From: Streptomyces sp. SID12501
GTDB lineage: Bacteria; Actinomycetota; Actinomycetes; Streptomycetales; Streptomycetaceae
Length of the DNA stretch: 64,000 bases
Direction: 5' to 3'
Assembly: GCF_010550245.1 (NCBI RefSeq)
Contig: NZ_JAAGLU010000024.1
Location: 62,001 to 126,000 of the forward strand
Shown here: in pieces, positions 1-8,575 of the stretch
Position numbering within the stretch: position 1 is the first letter of the stretch
Layout: the number at the start of each line of letters is the position of its first letter
Program-made: the position numbers and the translations under genes
Notes under the pieces: model-generated
What the model was told of the DNA's origin: nothing
Databases searched by the model: none
What the model saw: only the letters and a program-made list of their open reading frames with translations

Positions 1-1
1 A

Positions 2-1363
2 CGCACCTACGCGCGCGCCCTGCCGGTCGTCCCCGTACGGGCCCGTGGGCTGACGATCGAGGGCGCCGACGGCCGCCGCTACCTCGACTGCCTCTCGGGT
101 GCGGGGACACTGGCACTCGGCCACAACCACCCAGTCGTGCTGGAGGCGATCCGCAAGGTCCTCGACTCGGGGGCGCCGCTGCACGTCCTCGACCTGGCGA
201 CCCCCGTCAAGGACGCCTTCATCACCGAACTGTTCCGCACCCTGCCGCCCGGGCTCGCCGGCCACGCGCGCGTGCAGTTCTGCGGACCGGCCGGGACGGA
301 CGCGGTCGAGGCCGCGTTCAAGCTCGTGCGCGCCGCGACCGGCCGCACCGGCATGCTCGCCTTCACGGGCGCCTGTCACGGCATGACCGCAGCTTCGCTC
401 GGCGCCTCCGACCACGTGACCGACGTACGGGTCGCCCGGCTGCCCTTCCCCCAGGACTACCGCTGCCCCTTCGGTACGGGTGGCGCCCAGGGCGCCGAAC
501 TCGCCGCCCGCTGGACCGAGTCGGTCCTCGACGACCCCAGGTCGGGCGTGCCGTTGCCCGCCGGGATGATCCTCGAACCCGTCCAGGGCGAAGGCGGGGT
601 GATTCCCGCGCCGGACGCCTGGATGCGGCGCATGCGACGGATAACCGAGTCCCGCTCGATCCCGCTGATCGCCGACGAGATCCAGACGGGAGTCGGCCGC
701 ACCGGCACGTTCTGGGCGGTGGAGCACAGTGGGGTCACCCCCGACGTGATGGTGCTGTCCAAGGCGATCGGCGGCAGCCTGCCGCTGGCCGTCGTGGTCT
801 ACCGCGACGACCTCGACGTCTGGGAACCCGGCGCCCACGCGGGCACGTTCCGCGGCAACCAGCTCGCGATGGCCGCCGGCACGGCCACCCTGACGTACGT
901 CCGCGAACACGGACTCGCCGAACGCGCGGCCACCCTGGGCACCCGCATGCTCTCCCAACTCCGGCAGCTGGCAGCGGAGTTCCCGATCGTCGGTGATGTG
1001 CGCGGCCGGGGTCTGATGATCGGCGTCGAACTGGTCGAACCGGGCGCGGGAGCCGCCGCGGACTCCGCCGACGATGACCGGTACACCGATCCGGAGGTCT
1101 TCCCCGCCCCGGCCGACGGTGGGCCGCGTCCGGCGGCGCCCGAACTGGCCGCCGCCGTACAGCGGGAGTGCCTGCGCCGGGGCCTGATCGTCGAACTCGG
1201 CGGACGCCGGGCGAGCGTCGTCCGCCTGCTGCCGCCGCTGACCATCAGCGACGAACAGGCCGCCGCGGTACTCGACCGGCTGGCCGACGCGGTGGCGGCG
1301 GTGGCACGCGGCCACACCGGCTCCGGCCGCCCGCACGCCACCCACGCCGAGCGAGCGGGGTAG
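2..1363 (+). CDS. Class III aminotransferase (diaminobutyrate--2-oxoglutarate type), 5' end outside window
   Basis: PLP-dependent class III aminotransferase of the kind that makes L-2,4-diaminobutyrate for siderophore backbones. The frame is open from base 2 and already reads the conserved N-terminal part (DGRRYLDCLSG, then LGHNHPVV), so only the first few dozen residues are missing. The cofactor-binding aspartate lies in IADEIQTGVGRTG, and the Schiff-base lysine is the K of LSKAIGG. A GNQLAMAAG segment and a C-terminal VRLLPPLTI segment complete the fold. The next genes are an IucA/IucC synthetase and an IucB-like acyltransferase, which points to the DABA branch (RhbA-like) rather than to GABA or ornithine metabolism. 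In rhizobactin-type pathways a decarboxylase and an N-monooxygenase are also needed; they would have to lie upstream of the window or elsewhere. Exact substrate is inferred. Confidence 0.88.
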   Translation, partial: RTYARALPVVPVRARGLTIEGADGRRYLDCLSGAGTLALGHNHPVVLEAIRKVLDSGAPLHVLDLATPVKDAFITELFRTLPPGLAGHARVQFCGPAGTDAVEAAFKLVRAATGRTGMLAFTGACHGMTAASLGASDHVTDVRVARLPFPQDYRCPFGTGGAQGAELAARWTESVLDDPRSGVPLPAGMILEPVQGEGGVIPAPDAWMRRMRRITESRSIPLIADEIQTGVGRTGTFWAVEHSGVTPDVMVLSKAIGGSLPLAVVVYRDDLDVWEPGAHAGTFRGNQLAMAAGTATLTYVREHGLAERAATLGTRMLSQLRQLAAEFPIVGDVRGRGLMIGVELVEPGAGAAADSADDDRYTDPEVFPAPADGGPRPAAPELAAAVQRECLRRGLIVELGGRRASVVRLLPPLTISDEQAAAVLDRLADAVAAVARGHTGSGRPHATHAERAG

Positions 1364-1443
1364 CCAGGTCCGACGCAGGCCCGTAGCGACCCGGTTCGCC
1401 TCCCCTCCTTACGCGCACTCGAACAACGTCACGAGGATTGGTC

Positions 1444-3441
1444 TTGAACAGCACCCCCGTACCCGAAGGCCGTTCCCACCCCACCCCCGCGCGCGGCTCC
1501 CGGACCGGGAGAGACACGGTGCCCCGCCAGAAGGGAGCGGCCGGCGGCGCCGGGTGGGCGCGCGGTGCCACGGCCGACCTCCTGGAACACCTCGACCCCC
1601 ACACCGCGGCGCAGGCCGCCGCCACCGAGAACCTGCTGCGCTGCTGGGTACGGGAGAACAACCTCACCGCCCCCGATGACGGCACCCTCCGGATCTCCCT
1701 CCCGACCAGCGGCACCGCCCTGCTGGCCCCGGTCCACTACTGGTCCCCGACCGGCTGGCACCGCTTCGGCCTCCCCCACCTGGCCGACGCGCCCGCGGGA
1801 GCCCCGGCAGCCGACGCGGTCACCGTCGCGACCCTGCTCGCGAGGGAGGCGTACGACGGCCCGAACGCGGCCGGAGCCGGCCCGGTGACCGAGACGCGCC
1901 CGGCGGACGTGCGCGGCACGTCAGCGGCGGTCGATGCCCCGACCCGGCCGGTGTCCTCGGTCCTGCCCCCCGACGCGGTCGACCTGGTCGCACGTGTCGC
2001 CGACTCCGTCCGCCGGACCGCCGCCTTCATCAGTGACCGTCGTGCGCAGCCGGTCGACGGGCCGGACCTCTTCCTCGCCGCCGAGCAGTCGTTGCTGCTC
2101 GGCCACCCGCTGCATCCGACCCCGAAGAGCCGCGAAGGGCTCGCCGAGGCCGAAGCCCGCCTCTACTCACCGGAGTTGCGCGGCTCCTTCCCCCTCCACT
2201 GGCTGGCGGTGGCCCCCTCCGTGCTCGCCACGGACTCGGCCTGGACCGAGCGTGGCCGCCCTGTCCGCGCCGAGCAGCTCACCGAGCAGCTCATCGGCGC
2301 CGAACTGCCGCTGCCCGACGGCTACGCGGCCCTCCCGCTGCACCCCTGGCAGATCCGTGAGACCCGCCACCGCCCGGAGATCGCGGCCCTGTTCGAGGCC
2401 GGACTGCTCCGCGACCTCTGCACCCACGGCTCCCCCTGGCACCCCACCTCCTCCGTACGCACCGTCCACCGCTCGGGCGCCCCCGCGATGCTGAAACTCT
2501 CGCTGGGACTGCGCATCACCAACTCCCGGCGCGAGAACCTCCGCAAGGAACTCCACCGGGGCGTCGAGGTGCACCGACTGCTGCGCTGCGGACTGGCCAA
2601 GCGGTGGCAGGCCGCGCACCCGGGCTTCGACATCGTCCGCGACCCGGCCTGGCTCGCCGTCGACGACCCGGACGGCCGCCCCGTCCCCGGCCTCGACGTG
2701 ATGATCCGGCACAACCCGTTCCACCCGGCGGACGACGTGTCCTGCATCGCGGGACTCGTCTCGCCCCGCCCCCACGCCCACCTGGGCAGTACGGCCGACC
2801 CGGAACGGGAGGGCCCGATCCTGCGGTCCCGACTCGCCGAGGTCGTCACACGGCTCGCCGGACGAACCGGCCGCCCCCGCGCCGCCGTCGCCGCCGAGTG
2901 GTTCCTGCGCTACCTGGAGCAGGTCGTACGCCCCGTGCTCTGGCTGGACAGCGAGGCGGGCATCGCCCTGGAGGCCCACCAGCAGAACACCCTGGTCCTG
3001 CTGGACGCCGACGGCTGGCCCCGGGGAGGCCGATATCGCGACAACCAGGGGTACTACTTCCGCGAGTCCCGGCGTGCCGAACTCGATGCCCGGCTGCCGG
3101 GCATCGGAGAGCAGAGCGACACGTTCGTCTCCGACGAGGTCACCGACGAACGATTCGCCTACTACCTCGGCATCAACAACGTCCTCGGCCTCATCGGCGC
3201 GTTCGGCTCCCAGCGCCTCGCCGACGAACAACTCCTGCTGGCCGCCTTCCGTCGCTTTCTCGGAGCCATCGCCACCGGCCCCACCCGACTGCGTACGTCC
3301 CTGCCCGGCCGTCTGCTGGACTCGCCCGTCCTGCGCTGCAAGGCCAACCTGCTCACCCGGCTGCACGGCCTCGACGAGCTCGTCGGCCCGGTCGACACCC
3401 AGTCCGTCTACGTCAGCATCGCCAACCCCCTGCGTTCCTGA
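1444..3441 (+). CDS. IucA/IucC-family NRPS-independent siderophore synthetase
   Basis: NIS synthetase that couples a carboxylic acid (usually citrate or a derivative) to an amine or hydroxylamine, using ATP, in the cytoplasm. Family marks are visible: HPLHPTPKSREG (nucleotide-binding region), LPLHPWQ, a TSSVRTVH segment, KLSLGLRITNSRREN, and a C-terminal FhuF-like part with EAHQQNTLVLLD and RDNQGYYF. About 665 residues, slightly longer than typical 580-620 members because of an Arg/Gly-rich N-terminal extension. I place the start at TTG 1444 because GAGG at 1433-1436 is then 7 bases away; a TTG at 1438 is too close. It follows the aminotransferase by about 80 bases and precedes the acyltransferase, so the three probably form one operon. 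No iron box is visible inside the window; it would be expected upstream of base 1. Confidence 0.93.
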   Translation: MNSTPVPEGRSHPTPARGSRTGRDTVPRQKGAAGGAGWARGATADLLEHLDPHTAAQAAATENLLRCWVRENNLTAPDDGTLRISLPTSGTALLAPVHYWSPTGWHRFGLPHLADAPAGAPAADAVTVATLLAREAYDGPNAAGAGPVTETRPADVRGTSAAVDAPTRPVSSVLPPDAVDLVARVADSVRRTAAFISDRRAQPVDGPDLFLAAEQSLLLGHPLHPTPKSREGLAEAEARLYSPELRGSFPLHWLAVAPSVLATDSAWTERGRPVRAEQLTEQLIGAELPLPDGYAALPLHPWQIRETRHRPEIAALFEAGLLRDLCTHGSPWHPTSSVRTVHRSGAPAMLKLSLGLRITNSRRENLRKELHRGVEVHRLLRCGLAKRWQAAHPGFDIVRDPAWLAVDDPDGRPVPGLDVMIRHNPFHPADDVSCIAGLVSPRPHAHLGSTADPEREGPILRSRLAEVVTRLAGRTGRPRAAVAAEWFLRYLEQVVRPVLWLDSEAGIALEAHQQNTLVLLDADGWPRGGRYRDNQGYYFRESRRAELDARLPGIGEQSDTFVSDEVTDERFAYYLGINNVLGLIGAFGSQRLADEQLLLAAFRRFLGAIATGPTRLRTSLPGRLLDSPVLRCKANLLTRLHGLDELVGPVDTQSVYVSIANPLRS

Positions 3442-3528
3442 CGTCACTGACCTCCCCCTGACGCCCCCAACTCCCTTTCACCCCCGAGGAACACCACCAC
3501 ACACCCCATCTCCTGAGAGGAGCGTCCC

Positions 3529-4290
3529 GTGCCTCCCATCGACGCGCGCACCGACGCCCGTAGCGACATCCGAACCGCCTCGACCCCCGAGAGCGACGTC
3601 GGCTTCCGCACCGGCGGCGACAGCGAGGACACGCTGGAGCTGCGTCTGCCCGACGAGTTCCTCGCGAAGTACGCCGACCAGGGCAAGGCAGCGGACACCG
3701 TCCCCCCGGCGCCCGACGGCGATCTCCTCGACAGCATCGGGGACTGGGGGCCGAGCCTCACGCCCGCAGGCTCGTTCCACCTCCTCCCCGTACAGATCGA
3801 GCGCGATGTGCCTCTCATCGGGCGCTGGATGAACGACCCCACCGTCGCCACCTTCTGGGAGCTCGCCGGAACCGAGTGCGTGACCGAAGCGCATCTGCGG
3901 TCCCAGCTCGACGGAGACGGACGCAGCGTCCCCTGTCTCGGCGTGCTGGAGGGCACCCCGATGAGCTACTGGGAGATCTACCGCGCCGACCTCGACCCAC
4001 TGGCCCGGCACTATCCCGCCCTTCCTCACGACACCGGACTGCACCTCCTGCTCGGCGGTGTCGCCGATCGCGGGCGCGGACTGGGCAGCATCCTGCTCAG
4101 AGCGGTCGCCGACCTCGTGCTCGACCACCGTCCCCGCTGTGCGCGCGTCGTCGCGGAACCCGACCTGCGCAACACACCCTCCGTGTCGGCCTTCCTGAGC
4201 GCCGGCTTCCGGTTCGGTGCCGAGGTCGACCTGCCCGCCAAGCGGGCCGCACTCATGATCCGGGACCGGGGCCTGCGCGATGCGCTGTAG
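3529..4290 (+). CDS. IucB/RhbD/AlcB-type siderophore acyltransferase (GNAT fold)
   Basis: Acyl-CoA-dependent acyltransferase that acylates an N-hydroxylated diamine during hydroxamate siderophore synthesis. Residues from about 80 onward match the IucB family: a MNDPTVATFWEL segment, then SYWEIYRAD, then LLLGGVADRGRGLGSIL, which is the acetyl-CoA pyrophosphate loop of the GNAT fold, and the late VVAEPDLRNTPSVSAFLSAG strand-helix. The first 75 residues are hydrophilic and poorly recognisable. GTG start with GAGAGGA seven bases upstream. Third gene of the siderophore operon, 87 bases after the synthetase. The product could be a schizokinen- or rhizobactin-like hydroxamate, but the acyl group cannot be read from the sequence. 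Confidence 0.87.
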   Translation: MPPIDARTDARSDIRTASTPESDVGFRTGGDSEDTLELRLPDEFLAKYADQGKAADTVPPAPDGDLLDSIGDWGPSLTPAGSFHLLPVQIERDVPLIGRWMNDPTVATFWELAGTECVTEAHLRSQLDGDGRSVPCLGVLEGTPMSYWEIYRADLDPLARHYPALPHDTGLHLLLGGVADRGRGLGSILLRAVADLVLDHRPRCARVVAEPDLRNTPSVSAFLSAGFRFGAEVDLPAKRAALMIRDRGLRDAL

Positions 4291-4374
4291 ACCCCCTGCG
4301 CCACTCCTGGTCCCACCGTGCGCTCCTGCCTTGATCACCCGATTGTCAGTGCCGCCCCGTAGGGTGGTCGCGCT

Positions 4375-6387
4375 ATGACGAAGCCCTCACTCCCCGAACT
4401 CCTGCATGCTGCCGTCACCGCCGTCGGCGGTACGGAGCGCCCCGGCCAGGTGACCATGGCCGAAGCCGTCGCGGCGGCGATCGACGACGGTTCCCATCTG
4501 CTGGTCCAGGCAGGCACCGGCACCGGAAAGTCGCTCGGCTACCTCGTACCCGCGCTCGCGCACGGGGAGCGGGTCGTGGTCGCGACCGCGACCCTCGCGC
4601 TCCAGCGCCAGCTCGTGGAACGCGACCTGCCGCGTACGGTCGACGCACTGCACCCGGTGCTGCGCCGCCGCCCCGAGTTCGCGATGCTCAAGGGCAGATC
4701 GAACTACCTGTGCCTGCACCGCCTCCACGAGGGCGTGCCGCAGGACGAGGACGATGGCCTCTTCGACCAGTTCGAGTCGGCTGCGCCCACCAGCAAGCTG
4801 GGCCAGGACCTGCTCCGCCTGCGCGAATGGTCGGACGGGACCGAGACCGGCGACCGCGACGGCCTCACCCCCGGTGTCTCCGACCGGGCCTGGGCGCAGG
4901 TCTCCGTCTCCTCCCGCGAGTGCCTGGGCGCCACGAAGTGCGCGTACGGAGCCGAGTGCTTCGCCGAGATGGCCCGCGAGCGCGCCAAACTCGCCGAGGT
5001 CATCGTCACGAACCACGCGCTGCTCGCGATCGACGCCATCGAGGGCGCGCCCGTCCTCCCGCAGCACGAGGTCCTGATCGTCGACGAGGCGCACGAACTG
5101 GTCTCGCGGGTCACCGGAGTGGCCACAGGTGAGCTCACTCCCGGCCAGGTCAACCGTGCCGTGCGCCGTGCGGCGAAGCTGGTGAACGAGAAGGCCGCCG
5201 ACCAGCTCCAGACCGCGGCCGAGGGCTTCGAGCGGGTGATGGAACTGGCCCTGCCGGGCCGCCTGGAAGAGGTTCCGGAAGACCTCGGGTACGCGCTGAT
5301 GGCGCTGAGGGACGCCGCCCGACAGGTGATCTCCGGGATCGGCGCGACCCGCGACAAGTCCGTCCAGGACGAGGACGCGGTTCGCAAGCAGGCCCTGGCC
5401 TCGGTGGAGTCCGTGCACGACGTCGCGGAGCGGATCGCGAACGGCTCCGAGTGGGACGTCGTCTGGTACGAGCGGCACGACCGCTTCGGAGCCTCCCTGC
5501 GCGTCGCCCCGATGTCGGTGTCGGGCCTCCTCAGGGAGAAGCTCTTCACGGACCGTTCCGTGGTCCTGACCTCGGCGACGCTCAAACTGGGCGGCGACTT
5601 CAACGGTGTCGGGGCCTCCCTGGGCCTGGCCCCGGAGGGTACGGCGGGCGACGACCTCCCGCAGTGGAAGGGCGTCGACGTCGGCTCACCCTTCGACTAC
5701 CCGAAGCAGGGCATCCTGTACGTCGCAAAGCACCTTGCGCGCCCCGCGCGTGACGGCGACCGCGGCGACATGCTCGACGAACTCACGGAGCTGATCCAGG
5801 CGGCGGGGGGCCGCACCCTCGGCCTGTTCTCCTCGATGCGGGCGGCCCAGCTCGCCGCGGAGGAACTACGGTCCCGCATCCCCGAGTTCCCGATCCTCCT
5901 TCAGGGCGAGGAGACGCTCGGCGAGCTGATCAAGAACTTCGCGGCCGACCCGCAGACCTGTCTGTTCGGCACGTTGTCGCTCTGGCAGGGCGTCGACGTC
6001 CCGGGCGCCAGCTGTCAGCTGGTCGTCATGGACAAGATCCCGTTCCCGCGCCCGGACGACCCGCTGATGAGCGCCCGCCAGAAGGCCGTCGAGGATGCCG
6101 GGGGCAACGGCTTCATGGCCGTCGCCGCCACCCATGCGGCGCTTCTCATGGCCCAGGGCGCCGGCCGCCTCGTACGGGCGACGGGCGACCGCGGCGTGGT
6201 CGCCATCCTGGACCAGCGGCTCGCCACCGCTCGCTACGGGAGCTATCTGAAGGCGTCCCTGCCGGACTTCTGGTACACCACGGACCCCAACGTGGTCCGG
6301 CGCTCGCTGGCCGCGATCGACGCGACGGCAAAGCAGACGGAGGAAGCTCCGGCGGTCGAGGAGGCCGAGCAGGCGGAAGAGGCGTAG
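4375..6387 (+). CDS. XPD/DinG-family Fe-S helicase
   Basis: ATP-dependent superfamily 2 DNA helicase, 670 residues, of the DinG/XPD group that unwinds damaged or structured DNA 5' to 3'. Walker A is GTGTGKS at residues 47-53 and Walker B is DEAH at 237-240. Four cysteines at 113, 183, 189 and 195 have the spacing of the XPD-type 4Fe-4S cluster. The C-terminal helicase half contains VVLTSATL, LFGTLSLWQGVDVPG and AQGAGRLVRA (motif VI). It lies tail-to-tail with lexA and they share a terminator region. There is no LexA box in the 84 bases upstream, so SOS control is not supported by this sequence. The acidic C-terminus (Glu/Ala-rich, about 20 residues) is lineage-specific. Confidence 0.95.
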   Translation: MTKPSLPELLHAAVTAVGGTERPGQVTMAEAVAAAIDDGSHLLVQAGTGTGKSLGYLVPALAHGERVVVATATLALQRQLVERDLPRTVDALHPVLRRRPEFAMLKGRSNYLCLHRLHEGVPQDEDDGLFDQFESAAPTSKLGQDLLRLREWSDGTETGDRDGLTPGVSDRAWAQVSVSSRECLGATKCAYGAECFAEMARERAKLAEVIVTNHALLAIDAIEGAPVLPQHEVLIVDEAHELVSRVTGVATGELTPGQVNRAVRRAAKLVNEKAADQLQTAAEGFERVMELALPGRLEEVPEDLGYALMALRDAARQVISGIGATRDKSVQDEDAVRKQALASVESVHDVAERIANGSEWDVVWYERHDRFGASLRVAPMSVSGLLREKLFTDRSVVLTSATLKLGGDFNGVGASLGLAPEGTAGDDLPQWKGVDVGSPFDYPKQGILYVAKHLARPARDGDRGDMLDELTELIQAAGGRTLGLFSSMRAAQLAAEELRSRIPEFPILLQGEETLGELIKNFAADPQTCLFGTLSLWQGVDVPGASCQLVVMDKIPFPRPDDPLMSARQKAVEDAGGNGFMAVAATHAALLMAQGAGRLVRATGDRGVVAILDQRLATARYGSYLKASLPDFWYTTDPNVVRRSLAAIDATAKQTEEAPAVEEAEQAEEA

Positions 6388-6391
6388 ACAC

Positions 6392-6433
6392 CGACGTGCC
6401 GGCCACCGACCGAAGTCGGTGGCCGGCACGTCG
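6392..6433. terminator. Perfect 19-bp stem terminator behind the helicase gene
   Basis: Bases 6392-6410 and 6415-6433 are exact inverted repeats separated by the tetraloop CGAA. It starts four bases after the helicase stop codon. There is no long T run, as is usual in Streptomyces. It can work in both orientations. Confidence 0.85.
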
Positions 6434-6458
6434 GCGCACCTGTACACGGGACAACGCA

Positions 6459-6492
6459 GGGCCCCGGAACCGGCGCAGGGGTTCCGGGGCCC
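6459..6492. terminator. 13-bp stem terminator behind lexA
   Basis: Inverted repeat GGGCCCCGGAACC (6459-6471) and its exact complement (6480-6492) with an 8-base loop, about 40 bases beyond the lexA stop. It separates the convergent helicase and lexA transcripts together with the stem at 6392-6433. Confidence 0.75.
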
Positions 6493-6533
6493 GGTCAGGG
6501 GACGGGGCCGTAAGGCCCCGCCTCCCGCAGCTC

Positions 6534-7313
6534 TCACACGCGGCGGAGAACCGCCACCACCTTGCCGAGGATCGTCGCCTCGTCACCGGGGATCGGCTGG
6601 TACGCGGAGTTGTGCGGGAGGAGCCAGACGTGGCCGTCCTCGCGCTTGAAGCGCTTGACGGTGGCTTCGCCGTCCAGCATCGCGGCCACGATGTCGCCGT
6701 TCTCGGCGACCGGCTGGCGGCGCACCGTGACCCAGTCGCCGTCGACGATCGCGGCCTCGGTCATCGAGTCACCGACGACCTTCAGGACGAAGAGCTCTCC
6801 GTCACCCACCAGTTGGCGGGGGAGGGGGAACACGTCCTCGACCGATTCCTCGGCGAGGATGGGTCCGCCGGCGGCGATACGGCCCACAAGGGGGACGTAC
6901 GACGCGGCGGGCTTGCCCGCGGTGTCCGTGGGCTGCACGGAAGCCCCTTGGTCGGAACCGCGTACTTCATAGGCGCGCGGGCGATGCGGATCGCGGCGCA
7001 GGAATCCCTTGCGCTCCAGAGCCATGAGCTGATGTGCGACCGATGAAGTACTCGAGAGGCCGACTGCCTGCCCGATCTCGCGCATCGACGGCGGGTAACC
7101 GCGTCGTTGCACGGAGTCCCTGATGACCTCGATCACGCGCCGTTGCCGGTCGGTGAGTCCCGAGCTGTCCGCTCGGATTCCTGGAGGTCGTCCAGGTAGG
7201 GACCGCTTGGGTCCCTCAGGATTCGTGGCTTCGTTCATCGCATGCACCGGCTCGAGTCGGCTCTGGGAGCGGTCCTGGGCAGTGATGGTGGCACTGTCTG
7301 CGGTGGTGGTCAC
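6534..7313 (-). CDS. lexA: LexA SOS repressor
   Basis: SOS repressor that cleaves itself when RecA filaments form. The winged-helix DNA-binding domain spans about residues 53-116. The cleavage site is Ala148-Gly149 (IAAGGPI), the catalytic serine is Ser183 (VGDSMTEA) and the general-base lysine is Lys220 (EATVKRF), so all proteolytic residues are present. I place the start at the GTG at 7313 because GAGAGGGG lies five bases upstream; that gives 259 residues, with about 50 residues ahead of the HTH as in other Streptomyces. An in-frame extension to 7460 exists but would read through the LexA operator at 7374-7389, so it is unlikely. Divergent from nrdR. Confidence 0.97.
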   Translation of the reverse strand: MTTTADSATITAQDRSQSRLEPVHAMNEATNPEGPKRSLPGRPPGIRADSSGLTDRQRRVIEVIRDSVQRRGYPPSMREIGQAVGLSSTSSVAHQLMALERKGFLRRDPHRPRAYEVRGSDQGASVQPTDTAGKPAASYVPLVGRIAAGGPILAEESVEDVFPLPRQLVGDGELFVLKVVGDSMTEAAIVDGDWVTVRRQPVAENGDIVAAMLDGEATVKRFKREDGHVWLLPHNSAYQPIPGDEATILGKVVAVLRRV

Positions 7314-7373
7314 GTCGGCCCCTCTCGATGGTCTCCCGTGCAGTGCAACGGTAGTTGCTTTCGAAAGGTTGCG

Positions 7374-7389
7374 CCAAACACACGTTCGA
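7374..7389. promoter_or_regulatory. LexA box (lexA autoregulation)
   Basis: On the minus strand it reads TCGAACGTGTGTTTGG. This fits the actinobacterial SOS box TCGAAC-N4-GTTCGA in the left half exactly and in most of the right half. It lies 61-76 bases upstream of the lexA start, as expected for negative autoregulation. Confidence 0.85.
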
Positions 7390-7670
7390 GTGAAAAATTG
7401 CCGATGGCCTGCCACGATCAGATGTCTGGGTGTATGACTCCCGCCGTGCCGGGCGGACAAAAGGGCTCTTTGTTGTACCCTTCACCGCCGGGGCGGCGAC
7501 CTCGTGGGCCGGTGTCCGAAGTCTGCCACCCGGAACCCCGCGAGCCGGGAATCGACCTTCGCGGTGCGCGTTCCTCACCGTATCTCCGCACGGTTCCGAG
7601 CGATACGGCCGGGCCGGATCCGGTCTCCCGTGGCGGTATGGCCCTACGGCACATGCCAATACTGGTGCGA

Positions 7671-7719
7671 CACGCGCTAGGCGATGGATGTACGGGCCAA
7701 TCCCCACATCTAGTGGTTG
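7671..7719. promoter_or_regulatory. Candidate tandem NrdR boxes
   Basis: Two 16-base elements, 7671-7686 (CACGCGCTAGGCGATG) and 7704-7719 (CCACATCTAGTGGTTG), are both centred on CTAG and lie 33 bases apart, about three helical turns. Paired boxes with this spacing upstream of ribonucleotide reductase genes are the known arrangement for NrdR. The second box is a good imperfect palindrome (CCAC-ATCTA-GTGG); the first is weaker. Confidence 0.5.
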
Positions 7720-7856
7720 GATTGCGGCTGTAGCCCAGAAGTTGTGGTCCCCCGGGTCTTCGGTCCCTCGGGCATCACCTATGCTGGGGGCTGCTTCGAG
7801 GGGTTCAAGGGCCCTTGCGAGGCTATTGAGTCTGCTGTGAGGGAGGGTTGGAGAAC

Positions 7857-8408
7857 ATGCACTGCCCCTTCTGCAGGCACCCCGACAGCCGCGTGGTCGA
7901 CAGTCGTACGACCGACGACGGCACGTCGATCCGCAGGCGCCGCCAGTGTCCTGACTGCTCCCGCCGGTTCACGACCGTCGAGACGTGCTCGCTCATGGTG
8001 GTCAAGCGGTCCGGAGTCACCGAACCGTTCAGTCGTACGAAGGTCATCAACGGCGTGCGCAAGGCATGTCAGGGGCGGCCTGTCACCGAGGACGCTCTCG
8101 CCCAACTCGGCCAGCGGGTCGAGGAAGCGGTGCGCGCCACCGGAAGCGCCGAGCTGACCACCCACGACGTGGGGCTGGCCATACTCGGTCCCTTGCAGGA
8201 ACTCGACCTCGTCGCCTACCTGCGATTCGCGTCCGTCTACCGGGCGTTCGACTCGCTGGACGACTTCGAGGCTGCCATCGCGGAGCTCAGGGAAGCGCCG
8301 CGCGGCCCCGCCGTGGACGACGAAGACCCGGACGTGGGGCGCCGGCAGCATGATCGCGGGTCCGAGGGGACTGCTCAGGTCCCCGTGCCCGCCAACGCCG
8401 CCGACTGA
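7857..8408 (+). CDS. nrdR: NrdR transcriptional repressor of ribonucleotide reductases
   Basis: ATP/dATP-sensing repressor of ribonucleotide reductase operons, 183 residues. The zinc ribbon uses Cys3, Cys6, Cys31 and Cys34 (MHCPFC and QCPDC) with the family arginine-rich strand between them. The ATP-cone follows from about residue 46 (VVKRSGVTEPFSRTK) to 140, including YLRFASVYRAF. The ATG at 7857 gives the canonical N-terminus MHCPFCRHPDSRV and has GGGAGGG upstream; a TTG at 7848 is in frame but would overlap that site. The C-terminal 35 residues are hydrophilic and variable. It lies 167 bases ahead of nrdJ, the known actinobacterial nrdR-nrdJ pair. Confidence 0.97.
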   Translation: MHCPFCRHPDSRVVDSRTTDDGTSIRRRRQCPDCSRRFTTVETCSLMVVKRSGVTEPFSRTKVINGVRKACQGRPVTEDALAQLGQRVEEAVRATGSAELTTHDVGLAILGPLQELDLVAYLRFASVYRAFDSLDDFEAAIAELREAPRGPAVDDEDPDVGRRQHDRGSEGTAQVPVPANAAD

Positions 8409-8575
8409 CCGGCGGGCCGGACCCGGACCGCGCGTTCGGACCCGGCCCCGGCCGGCGGCGATCCAAAGACCTGCTGCGGACGGCATCAAGAGGCTGCCCG
8501 CAGCGCAAGAAATCACATCGTGTCATGGGAACAACGTGACACTTCTGGGCGTTTTGCCCGATACTGGGAGGCGGC

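Larger units (their letters stand above)
7314..7856. other. Divergent lexA-nrdR control region
   Basis: About 540 bases without a credible gene. The lexA side holds the LexA box and two short inverted repeats (GCAAC-ggta-GTTGC at 7345-7358 and CTTTCGAAAG at 7358-7367). The nrdR side holds two candidate NrdR boxes. The middle (7430-7640) is GC-rich with no clear signal beyond a weak stem around the GGGCTC at 7460-7480. I find no B12-riboswitch-like structure here. Confidence 0.6.

Noticed and set aside
8409..8575. A B12 riboswitch ahead of nrdJ
   Set aside because: The B12-box core and large folded aptamer are missing. Only a short GTGTCA/TGACAC repeat is present. In Streptomyces the B12 riboswitch controls the alternative reductase genes.
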